This document shows positions 12,457 to 21,524 of a stretch of DNA of 64,000 bases, piece by piece. This stretch comes from Diphasiastrum complanatum (taxonomy: Eukaryota > Streptophyta > Lycopodiopsida > Lycopodiales > Lycopodiaceae). The notes under the pieces were generated by a model. The model was not told where the DNA came from. It saw only the letters and a list, made by a program, of their open reading frames with translations, and made no database searches. Position 1 is the stretch's first letter; the number at the start of each line of letters is the position of its first letter. The stretch covers positions 24,368,163-24,432,162 of the forward strand of contig CM055103.1 of the NCBI GenBank assembly GCA_029204225.1, in the 5' to 3' direction. The translations under genes and the position numbers were made by a program.

Positions 12457-13400
12457 GTGCATTATCCAACATTCAAAGTTGGCGATAAACCGAGAACTAA
12501 AGTTGTTGGGAAGGGAACAATATTTACAATGACGGGCAATCAAAAGCCAAGACCTGTTCAAAGACTATTGGATGACCACGAGAGGAAATTGAGAGCATTG
12601 GGGCTTTGCTTCAGATGCCAGGAGAAATATGACAATGATCATTGGAAGGTATGTAAATTTCGTAAACAAGAGATTCGATTAACGGCCATGAGCGGAAATC
12701 CCAATGAGGAAAATCAATCAGGCGAAGAGGAAGTTGAAAATTTATTGAGTGAAAATGACATTCAAATGCTGTAAGAACGTCAATGTGACTCAATTGATGA
12801 TGAAGAGTTGCAAATTGATAACGAGAGATGACAAAAATGCGTCGATAGGAAGGACATGGATGCATCACTCATGTTCATGTCCTTAAATGAGTGAAGATGA
12901 CATTCACATGCTGCAAGAACGTCAATGTGACTCAATTGATGATGAAGAGTTGCAGATTGATAACGAGAGATGATAGAAATGCGTCAATAGGAAGGACATA
13001 GATGCATCACTCATGTTCATGTCCTTAAACGCATTTAATGGTTCTCATTCTACTAAGACTTCCCGTATTAAGGCCAAAATTAATGGTAGAGAGATTTATA
13101 TTTTAGTACGCATAACTTTTTCAATAGTTGTTCAATCAGGAGTTGTTGTAATATAGCTACAGTGAAGATTCCGAAGCCATTGAAAGTACAGATTGCTAAT
13201 GGAAATTTCATCAATTGTGATAGAATCACAACAGAATCCAAGATTCAAATGGGTAACTATGAGTTTAAATCAAACTTCCATGTGGTCGACATGGGTCCTA
13301 TCGACATGATACTTGGTGTCGAGTGGTTATAGATGTTGGGCGACGTTACCTTTAATTTTGAGCAGTGAAGAATGCATTGCGCATAGTCAGGGGAAACTTT
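12457..13400 (+). pseudogene. Ty3/gypsy gag C-terminus and protease remnant
   Basis: The open frame 12457-12774 contains RALGLCFRCQEKYDNDHWKV, the gypsy 'GLCFRC-EK--PGH-C' zinc knuckle. Downstream, frames at 13.07-13.35 kb read AKINGREIYILV and then VVDMGPIDMILGVEWL, the C-terminal part of the gypsy aspartic protease. The protease core is scrambled by frameshifts and a stop after GVEWL. Part of the linker is duplicated (12747-13030). The first codon of the open frame is not ATG, so the true start is upstream and lost. Confidence 0.75.
12747..13030 (+). repeat. Tandem duplication, 142-bp unit, within gypsy gag-protease
   Basis: GTCAATGTGACTCAATTGAT and its surroundings occur twice with an offset of 142 bp (ATGACATTCA at 12755 and 12897). 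The two units differ at only a few positions. Because 142 is not a multiple of 3, the duplication shifts the reading frame. Confidence 0.9.
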
Positions 13401-13418
13401 TGAAATTCATAGCTGCAG

Positions 13419-13679
13419 CCCAAGAACATCAAGAACTAGAATGTTGGAGGATATGCAAGATTTATGCCACATTTCTAGCCTATTTAGTTTACTTGAATGT
13501 TGATTCCTACATTAATCCACAAACAAGAAAAGAAGACTAATCCACTCTAGGAAAGCAGCAGTCTTCTTTTCTTGTTTGTGGATTAATGTAGGAATCAACA
13601 TTCAAGTAAACTAAATAGGCTAAAAATGTGGCATAAATCTTGCATATCCTCCAACATTCTAGTTCTTGATGTTCTTGGG
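13419..13679. repeat. Nearly perfect 120-bp inverted repeat with 21-bp loop
   Basis: The arm 13419-13538 is the reverse complement of 13560-13679. I found one mismatch (TTCTAGCC against GGCTAAAA). The 21-bp centre is 13539-13559. The left arm continues directly from gypsy protease sequence; the right arm leads into unrelated DNA. A transcript would fold into a hairpin of 120 bp. Confidence 0.95.
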
Positions 13680-14490
13680 ATGTCCAAGAATCAAAAGACT
13701 GGTTGGTTTCTTGATTCTTGGACCTCTAAAATGCTATTTAGTTTGGTTTCTTGTTTCTTGACTATGCTTTTCAATTATATTTAGAGTAGTTTCTGGTTTT
13801 GCAAGTAGATTAGCTTCCTTAAACTCGGTTACAGCCTTAGGGTCTTGAAAACTGAGCAACTGTGCTGCATTGCAAATCTGACTTTGTTCACCATGGCTTG
13901 CCTCATAACAGAGTTAATTGTTCCATTGGCAAGTGCTCATTCATAAACAACAAAGTGTTCGAAGCCTTGAAGTCATCCTGTGACAGGCAGGGTGAATATA
14001 CTACAACGAATACCTGCAGATCTGGCCATCGTGATCCCATGTTCAGAAGAGAATTGTAGGAAAGGCTAGTTTACATTCTTCTCAGGCTCAGAGGTTAGGC
14101 TGCTTGGCAGAGCATCTGAGAATGGGAAGAATTGTTCAACATTTGGCACCCATTGCCATTGTTGTTTTACCAATAGGCACTGTCTCTGGTTTTTGTTGTT
14201 TGCTTGCCTTTCTTGCAAAACCTTTCCTATTTGAGCTGAGCATTCTTTCAATGCTCCACCTCAAATCTGAAACGTTTTCTAACGAAACTCATCCACAAAT
14301 CAGATTACCACATGTTCTTCAAACATTCAGCACAACATGAACCTAGACAAACTCCAAGAATGCTGAATCTCAAGTTCCACATTCCAAAACTACAAACCAA
14401 GAAAATATAAACCAGCAATGCTTACAACCTGACGCCCAATGCATTGCATGCACCCATTGAAACCATGAGCATTCATTGCAACCAGAGCCT
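13680..14490. other. Non-coding, no recognised gene
   Basis: Short frames only (for example 14104-14340), none with recognisable domains. It lies between the inverted repeat and the minisatellite and could be gypsy-derived. Confidence 0.3.
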
Positions 14491-14491
14491 C

Positions 14492-14870
14492 TCTGAAGCT
14501 CCTCTGAAATCTCAACCGGAGCCCCTCTAAAGCTCCTCTAAAATCTCAACCGGAGCCTCTCTGACGCTCCTCTAAAATCTCAATCGACGGCCTGCGTAAA
14601 ATCTCAATCGACGGCGTGTCTGAAATCTCGACTGACAACCTGTCTGAAATCTCGACCGATGGATTTCGATCGAATCTCGACCGACGGGCTTTGATCAAAT
14701 CTCGACCGACAGATTTCGATCAAATCTCGACCAACGAGTTTCGATTAAATCTCGACCTACGGGGTTCGACCAAATCTCGACCGACGGATTTCGATCAAAT
14801 CTACGGGTTTTCGCTGAAATCTCGACCGACGGATTTTCGATCAAATCTCGACCGAAGGGGTTCCTCACCA
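14492..14870 (+). repeat. Degenerate ~24-bp minisatellite (AAATCTCGACCGACGGATTT family)
   Basis: About fifteen units built on AAATCTCGACCGACGGATTT and GATC. The left units (GAGCCCCTCTAAAGCTCCTC plus AAATCTCAACCG) are longer and more diverged. Since 24 is divisible by 3, one frame (14616-14972) stays open as a repeated peptide (SRPTDFDQIS and variants). That can be explained by the repeat length alone. Confidence 0.85.
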
Positions 14871-14971
14871 TCTCAACTAGACCCAATCCACAACAGACCA
14901 CAGAACTTTCAAATGAAACCTCTGATTGGCATTTGGACCGAACCACCATCAACCCAACACCTTCGAGACTG

Positions 14972-14990
14972 AAAAAAAAAAAAAAAAAAA
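14972..14990 (+). repeat. A19 homopolymer
   Basis: Nineteen A in a row directly after CTTCGAGACTG. It could be the remnant poly(A) tail of a retroposed sequence ending here, or simple slippage. Confidence 0.85.
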
Positions 14991-15182
14991 GGCATGAACA
15001 CCAAAAAATTTCAAAAAACAATACCCATACCAATAGAAAGCTCTTTTCATATTGAGTTTCCCCTTGACTTCTTGAAAAAACCCAGAAAAATCCAAAAACA
15101 CAAAATCCTAAAAAATCAAAAAATATCAAAAACCAAAAAAATCCAGAATCTCATACCCAACATAAAAAAGACACAACAATAC

Positions 15183-15847
15183 CCAATGGACCAGCATACA
15201 GATTCTCAAATCCCAGACGATTATCCCTACGAGATAAGGTCCCCTACAGCTGAACAAATCAGACATCATAGGTTCTACCGAATGCGGGCCCAAACACACG
15301 AGCCATCCACAAATCCATTCGAGAGACAAGAACCTCATAGAGCTGAGTCCTCACATGCACGACCCCATTTTTATGGTGCTGAACCCTCACAGGCCTGAAC
15401 CAACCTTAATGGTGCTTCTGCCACTCACGGAGCTCATCTTGAGAGACGTACACCCAAGCTAGATCACCAAAGTTTGACGGTACTTTAGACCCTCAAAGAT
15501 TTTTGCAAATCTTTGAGAATGCATGTGGCGAAACATCTCCGGTTGCTATGGTCCAATTGTTTTCGATGACCATGATCGCTAAAGCACATGATTGGTTTTT
15601 TAACCTTGATCGTGAAGATAAGACAAACTGGTCAATTCTGAAAGAGTGTTTTATCAAGCGTTTTAAGCCCTTTCGCTTGATAGAGAGTCCTTTTGTCAAA
15701 TTGAGTAACATCAAGATGGCAAAGGATGAACGTGTACGAGAATATATCGAGCGTTTCAAATGCCTCAAAAGTCAAGTACAAGAACATCCCTCTGAACAGA
15801 TGCTCATCATTTGGTTTTTAGTCGGCCTTCCAAGATGGATTATTTTA
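15183..15847 (+). pseudogene. Ty3/gypsy gag remnant
   Basis: The frame 15503-15850 reads FSMTMIAKAHDWFFNLDRED, then ILKECFIKRFKPFRL, then VREYIERFKCLKSQV. This is the Retrotrans_gag domain pattern 'A--W---L----I-sW--L---F---F'. An upstream frame from 15183 (MDQHTDSQIPDDYPYEIR) may be its N-terminus, separated by a stop near 15398 and a frameshift near 15480. The frame is cut where an LTR starts at 15848. Confidence 0.75.
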
Positions 15848-16199
15848 TGAGCTCGTGACCAGTGCCGAACCCTAGAGAACACGGATAGGTCAGATACCAC
15901 AGTCAGGGTCGTGTCCAGCGTACACGACCAACAGGGCAAGACAGTGTGAGTAGTGTGCCCCAGCACGGTCCATAGCTATGGCGGGCCTAACACAGTCGAG
16001 GGACCCTGTCAGCAGGATAGGACCCCCAGTTGGATCCCGACGTGCATTCGGCCACGTTAGTGACACGTGTCGACACTTGGTAGTTGCATGCTACCAGTCC
16101 TCACACTGGGCTAGGAGGGGCTTACTCTATATCAGGGAGTAGGCAAGGTTGGGTGGATCGGTTAGTTTTTGCCCTACTGTGGTGTTAGGACTTATTACA
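15848..16199 (+). repeat. Gypsy 5' LTR (or LTR-like)
   Basis: A 352-bp segment that starts TGAGCTCGTG, ends CTTATTACA and is followed after one base by a primer-binding site. The start is placed where the gag frame upstream is broken. No second LTR was found: the element is truncated at about 17.78 kb. Boundaries are inferred from TG...CA and the primer site only. Confidence 0.55.
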
Positions 16200-16200
16200 C

Positions 16201-16212
16201 TGGTATCAGAGC
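16201..16212 (+). other. Primer-binding site, initiator tRNA-Met type
   Basis: TGGTATCAGAGC, an exact match to the common plant LTR-element primer site, one base after the LTR. Confidence 0.85.
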
Positions 16213-16935
16213 CATCTCCATCTTTGGGAGCTTAGTAGCAGCAGCAGAGAAAGCTATCAGAGAATAGAAAAAATCTCTTAGATTCTCAGAGAGGGATAGA
16301 GGAGGAAGATCGTTGTAGATACAGTCTTCAAATATTTGAAATACACTAAGAAATTACAGTAGTAAGCTGGAAAGGCAGCTGTTCATCACAGGGTTCAAAG
16401 AGTTTTCTACACATTTTCCATCAAAATTAGAGTAGAAATAAGCAAGCACCTCCATTGCTGTAAATCCAGAGACTTGCATATGGTTTCCAGGGGAAAATTC
16501 AGTAGTTCTCAACGAGTTTGAAGCCAAAAGAGAAGAGCAGGGTCAGCGCTGCTAGTGCTTCTGAAAATCCAGATTTTAGACAAACTTTTGGGCCTCAACT
16601 TAAAAATTTGGAGCAATAGAAATTCTGTCAGATCAGTGAGCATGGGGGGGGGCTTTTGAAATTTCAGAATTCAGAGGTGCTTTTGGACTTCAAATTTGTC
16701 TTTTTGTGGACAAATTGGGATGTTGTCAGACCAATGAGGGGGGATTGCAAAAAATTCAGATCTTTTTGCACTTTTTCCGTCTTCTATTCAAATTTCTCAG
16801 AACCACATGTCTGAAAGCAGTTGAGGAAGAGTTGAGAGGGCTTTTCTTGATTCTCTCTGTGGAAGACAGTTCTTAGAAAGAGCTAAGTTTTTTTTCCTTC
16901 CCTTGTAAAGTTGTAAATTAGTCTTTTGGACTTTT
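16213..16935 (+). other. Gypsy untranslated leader, gag and protease missing
   Basis: About 720 bp between the primer site and pol, with no gag or protease frame. It holds poly-T and poly-G runs (GGGGGGGG near 16.65 kb). Pol therefore follows the leader directly, suggesting an internal deletion or a decayed gag. Confidence 0.5.
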
Positions 16936-17790
16936 TTTTTCTTCAGAAGTTAAGGTACCTCTCTTTCAGTTTAAATTTAAAGATGTTTTTCCTGAAGATT
17001 TGTCACATGGTTTGCCACCTAGCAGAGAGGTAGATCATGTAATAAACCTAGTACCAGGTACAGTACTTGTGTCTAAACCTCCATATCGGGTCAGCCAAAC
17101 AGAGGATGAAGAAATAACTAGGCAGCTAACAGATTATCTTGGGAAAGGCCAAATTCAAACCAGCAGTTCACCATGGGCCTCACCAGCCCTTTTGGTGAAA
17201 AAGAAAGAGGGGTCTATGCGTCTTTGCGTAGATTACAGAGCCCTCAATAAAGTCACAATAAAGAATAAGTATCCTATGCCTCGGGCAGACGAGTTGTTTG
17301 ATCAACTCGATGGGGCTAAATTTTTCAGTAAATTAGACCTCAGATTGGGATATCATCAAGTCCGTATAAAGTCGGAAGATGTCTCGAAAACAACTTTTAG
17401 GACTTGTCACGATCATTATGAGTTTAAGGTGATGCCATTTGGGCTCACAAATGCTCCAGCTACCTTTATGACCTTGATGAACAGTGTCCTCATACCATAC
17501 TTGGGTAAGTTTGTAGTCGTATTTTTAGATGACATCCTCGTCAACAGCAAAACAAGGAAGGAGCATCTAAAACACCTTAGAAAGGTGTTTTGACTGCTCA
17601 GAAAGCATAAGCTTTATGCTAAACAATCCAAGTGTGAATTCTTCATTGAAGAAGTAGCATATTTGGGTCACATTATATTGTTAGATGGGATTAAGATGGA
17701 CCCGAATAAGGTTAAAGCCATACTCAGTTGCATGAGACCTCAAAATATTTTGGAACTTCAAATCTTTCTTGGTTTGGCAGGAATTGACCT
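16936..17790 (+). pseudogene. Ty3/gypsy reverse transcriptase, truncated
   Basis: Frame 17000-17593 contains [76 protein letters not shown] and [13 protein letters not shown]. These are RT blocks 1-5 with the FLDD catalytic motif intact. After a TGA (near 17,591) the frame continues LLRKHKLYAKQSKCEFF and YLGHIILLDGIKMDPNKV. It breaks off at about 17.79 kb against an oppositely oriented copia piece, so RNase H and integrase are missing. Confidence 0.9.
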
Positions 17791-17801
17791 GGCAATTGAG
17801 C

Positions 17802-18665
17802 CTATGCCATCATGCATCTGGCTTCTTTGACTAGCGTTCTATTTTTTCTTTCTGCCATACCGTTGTATTCTAATGTGTATGCAGGAGTGAACTGGTGTTC
17901 GATCCCCTGTTCTTCACAGAATCTTGAGAATTTTGTGTTTTTGTATTCACCTCCATTGTTAGATCTAAGGATCTCTATCTTTTTTGAGGTGTGTCGCTCT
18001 GCGAATGCCACAAACTTCTTGATAAAATCAAATACTTCGGATTTCTTCTTCAAGTAGTAGATTATGGTCATTCGGCTGTAATCATCTATGAACGTTAGAA
18101 AATATCTCAAACCTAAGAGCGAATATGTTGTCATCGGTCCACATACATCAGAGTGGACGAGCTCAAGAACTTCTTTGGCTCTTCTTCCCTCGTGTATGAA
18201 TGGATTCTGATGTTGCTTGCCTTTCTGGCAAGCTTCGCAGAACTCAATCTCTGGCCTTGAAATCTTGAGACCTGTGACAATGTCCTTTCTGCTCATGTCA
18301 TACAGGCTCCGCATGTTCAGATGATATATTCTTCTATGCCATAGCTGATCTTTGTTTTCTGAAGCATTTAATATGCTTTCAGAGTTGTTGATTATTTTGG
18401 CCTGGTAGAGATTTCCTTCTCTGCATCCGACCGTCAGCAACTTGTTTGTCGTCTTCTCGATCATACGGCAAGTGTTGCCGTCGAACAAAACTCGAATGCC
18501 TAGATCTGCCATCTCGGAGACAGATCGCAGATCCTTTATGAGTGAGGGCACATAGAGTGCTCCTGGCAGCTCTGCTTGGCCTGACAATGTTCGTAGCTAT
18601 AGAGAGTCGATGCCTTTGACATCGTGTATGCTTCCATCGCCTATAATCAATGCTCTGTGAGTGCT
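17802..18665 (-). pseudogene. Copia protease tail, GAG-pre-integrase and integrase core
   Basis: The minus-strand frame 18587-17802 (261 codons) reads LWHRRIYHLNMRSLYDM, CEACQKGKQHQNPF, LVHSDVCGPMTTYSLLG, FLTFIDDYSR, EILRSNNGGEYKNTKF and YNGMAERKNRTLVKEARCM. The zinc head and first catalytic Asp are present. The second catalytic position reads SNNGGEY where the family has SDNGGEY, a loss of the Asp. Upstream, past a stop, ALIIGDGSIHDVKGI belongs to the same element. RT and RNase H are absent. Confidence 0.88.
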
Positions 18666-18710
18666 AGGTGCATTAGGACAGAGCCTAAAAGTTGAAGAGT
18701 CATTATATTC

Positions 18711-20340
18711 ATGGCTTCCAATGGTGGGATCATGTTAGAAGCTAATGATAGGTTGAGTTCATTAAACTACTCTACTTGGAAAGTGAGGATGGAGTCCTTA
18801 CTTGAGTTGAATGAACTCATGGACATAGTTGCAAGAACTGAAGAGAGACCACCCACAGTTCAAGAGCAACAAAGGTTTGATAAGAAGGCTAAAAGGGCTC
18901 TTCATATCATTAAAATGAATGTTACCAATGAACTTCTCAAGGAAGTGCGAGTGAGGCATGGAATGCCTTGAAGAAGCTCTTTGAATCAAAGTCCACATCT
19001 AGGGTATTGAACCTAAGGAGGCAAATATTTTCTAGAGAGAGGAAGAAAGTGCTCATGCATTTGTCTTGAGGGTTAAGTCCTTAAGTGATGATCTAGCATG
19101 CATTGATGAAAGTATAAAAGATGGCGAAATAGTTCAGGTTATGTTGAATGGTTTGCTAGATGAACATGCTAACCTTGTGCAAAGTTTTGCCATTCAAAGA
19201 GTCTTGCCAAGTGTGGTTGACTTGCAAGAAATCTTATTGGCTGAAGAACATAGGTTGCAATCAAAGCTTGATGGTGCATCCTTGCAAGGTGGAGGTGAAG
19301 AGGCTTTCTTCACAAAAGGCAAAGTCAAAGGCAAAGGCAAAGGCAAAGGGAAATGGTCCAAAGGTGGTAACTCGGATCATGATGATCACTCTTCCTCCTC
19401 CTCTTCTACTTCTTTTAGAAAGAAAGATAAGTCATAGTTCAAGTGCTTTTATTGTGGGATAAAAGGTCATTTTGCAAATGAATGTCATAAGAAGCAAAGT
19501 AATGAAGGTAGCAAGCAAAACAACTTTTGTACTTCTAATGAGGATCTAGATTCTTGTGATTCTCTCATGATGTGTTCTTCAAGTCTAATGTCAAGTGGAA
19601 GTGACAAGGATTCATGGTGGATAGATAGTTGATCTAGTTCACACATGACTAGTCACAAGGAGTTCTTTACTTCTTTGATCTCTTATGTTGGAACGAAGAA
19701 AGTGGTTCACATGCCAAATGGTGGTGAGTGTACGATCAAAGGTATTGGCTCAATTCATATTTGTCTTTCTACTAATAAGAATGCAAGGCTTGACGATGTT
19801 CTTTACATTCCTTCACTTTCAAGGAATTTGCTAAGTGTTGGTCAAATGTTAAAGAAAGGGTACAAGACAAAGTTTGTTGGGGATGTTTGCTTCATTACTA
19901 AGGGAGATGTCTTGATTGCTAGAGGCAATAGACAAGGTAGACATTACAAGCTTGATGCATTTGTTATGTCTAACAAGAGGAATGAAATGGATGTTGGTGG
20001 TAGCATCAATAAGATTGGTAGATCTTATGCAAAGTCTAAAGAGCTTCCTTATGCTAGATCTAGGTTGAGATCTAATGATCTTCTTGGAGATAGTTATTGT
20101 TGTGCTAACTTGGCAACTTTTGGTGAATCTATGATCAATGTTTTGGATCCATTGGATCTTGAAGATGGACTAGTGCTACTACCTACTAGTCAAATGCGAT
20201 TATGTGGTGCTAAATTAGTATCATGTTTGAACTCTTCTACTCATAGATTTCCAAGTCTTGCGCTCTTCAACGAAACTACATGGCAAGTGCAGAAATGAAA
20301 AAGGTAAGAAGAGAGCTAACTTCATAAATGGAGGTGATGA
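18711..20340 (+). pseudogene. Composite element copy 1: copia-type gag, zinc knuckle and protease
   Basis: Starts ATGGCTTCCAATGG and encodes LSSLNYSTWKVRMESLLEL, the copia gag N-terminus, then IDESIKDGEIVQVMLNGL. Next come a Lys/Gly-rich stretch, the zinc knuckle CFYCGIKGHFANEC, the protease WWIDS-stop-SSSHMTSHKEF, and VLYIPSLSRNLLSVGQ. A TGA replaces the Gly codon of the protease active site. A stop after the Lys-rich stretch (near 19,437) and a frameshift near 18,971 also break it. No integrase or RT follows. Copy 2 at 35.8 kb matches it. Confidence 0.85.
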
Positions 20341-20547
20341 AAACTCTTGAACCTTACTTGAACCTTCAAGAACCTATAAAAACAGATCCAAAATGCTTTG
20401 CCCATGTGGCTCCCCGTTGATGCTTTTGACTAGCTTCCAATTGCTACTTGCCTCTTGGTGTTAATGAAGCAATTCAAGATCAACATCTTGATCTTCCAAT
20501 AAAACATCAAGGACTTTGCATTTATAAACATCTTCAGATCTGAACCT

Positions 20548-21060
20548 CTAAAGATACTCCCTCTCAAACACATGATTAACATCCCACAAGATCTCATCAT
20601 TGCTTGATTTCAACCTTTCACTATAGTTAGTGAAAACAATGTCACCATCATAAACCAAAAGATAGATTTCTACAATTCTATCCAACATGAAGTAGAGTAG
20701 ATGAAGTTGCGTATCAAACCTAACCAAACCAGCCCATTTGAGTTCAAACCAGACCTTAATGAGCTCACCAATGAGATCTTCCTTGCCTTGAAGAAATTGC
20801 CACTTGAGTTGCTCCATGTAGTCTTCTTCATCCAACCTTTTGCCATCTTGATCATGCATGAACACTCCACCACAATCATAGAAACCTTTGAGTTGATGAA
20901 GAGATGTAAGATCCATGCCTTGGATCTTCCAAAGAGTCACTCTTCCTTTGCCCTTTCCTTCACAAGACTCCCTCTTAATGATCACACCACAAAAGTTAGC
21001 AATCTCCCTCTTGATAGTTGCATCATAAGAAATGGAAGAATCTCGAACATTAGAAGCCAT
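20548..21060 (-). CDS. Unknown ORF2 of the composite element, copy 1 (170 codons, uninterrupted)
   Basis: I do not recognise this protein. It starts ATGGCTTCTAAT (MASNVRDSSISYD), the same four amino acids that open the gag at 18711. It contains KIQGMDLTSLHQ, EEDYMEQLKWQFLQGKEDL, LHLLYFMLD and YLLVYDGDIVFTN, and ends VFEREYL. It has no signal peptide, transmembrane segment or metal-binding cluster that I can see. Copy 2 (37458-37930) keeps the same blocks with conservative changes. The ORF lies on the opposite strand from the gag next to it, although in copy 2 both share a strand. No copia or gypsy domain fits. Confidence 0.6.
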   Translation of the reverse strand: MASNVRDSSISYDATIKREIANFCGVIIKRESCEGKGKGRVTLWKIQGMDLTSLHQLKGFYDCGGVFMHDQDGKRLDEEDYMEQLKWQFLQGKEDLIGELIKVWFELKWAGLVRFDTQLHLLYFMLDRIVEIYLLVYDGDIVFTNYSERLKSSNDEILWDVNHVFEREYL

Positions 21061-21380
21061 GAAAAGAATACCTTCAACATAAGAATGATTGAAGTACTTT
21101 TTCTTGTCAAACCTGAACTTCTAATCAATGATATAGGTAATGATAATGAACCCTCACTATCATTCACAAAAGCATCATTCAAAGTACATCCTACTTTGAA
21201 CACTTCACATTCATCTCTCCCTTTTGACTTGAGATCTTCCTCACCAAGTCTCATGATAGAACCTTTTGATCTACTTTCTTTATGAATACATGTGACACCA
21301 CTTGAATCACAAATTACTCCACAGAAAGATGCAAAAGAAACTTTTTCTTCAATCATGATCAAAGCACCGTCTCTTTCCAA
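20982..21380 (-). CDS. Unknown ORF1 of the composite element, copy 1
   Basis: The minus-strand frame contains SGVTCIHKESRSKGSIMRLG, then FKVGCTLNDAFVNDSEGSLS. Both blocks occur in copy 2 within the long frame 36683-37468, in line with gag-protease. The frame overlaps ORF2 by about 80 bases in another phase. Its first codon here is not ATG, so the N-terminus is missing or joined to something upstream. Function unknown. Confidence 0.55.
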   Translation of the reverse strand: MERDGALIMIEEKVSFASFCGVICDSSGVTCIHKESRSKGSIMRLGEEDLKSKGRDECEVFKVGCTLNDAFVNDSEGSLSLPISLIRSSGLTRKSTSIILMLKVFFSWLLMFEILPFLMMQLSRGRLLTFVV

Positions 21381-21524
21381 ATGAGTAGATAAGTCATTTA
21401 GGTGAAATCAAGAATAGAGGTATAGTATGTCATCGTATCATCTACCCAACATCGATTTTGTTGTCTGGGTACTCATCCTCTATGGGAGATCTATCATGGT
21501 GTATAGGGTTAGGGGCCAAAAACC

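Noticed and set aside
13313-13540. ORF extending into the 120-bp hairpin
   Set aside because: Its C-terminal half is hairpin sequence and its N-terminal part is a frame-shifted reading of gypsy protease.
14616-14972. Repeat-peptide ORF SRPTDFDQIS
   Set aside because: Explained by a 24-bp minisatellite whose unit is divisible by 3; unit number and sequence vary and no start context or flanking domain supports a gene.
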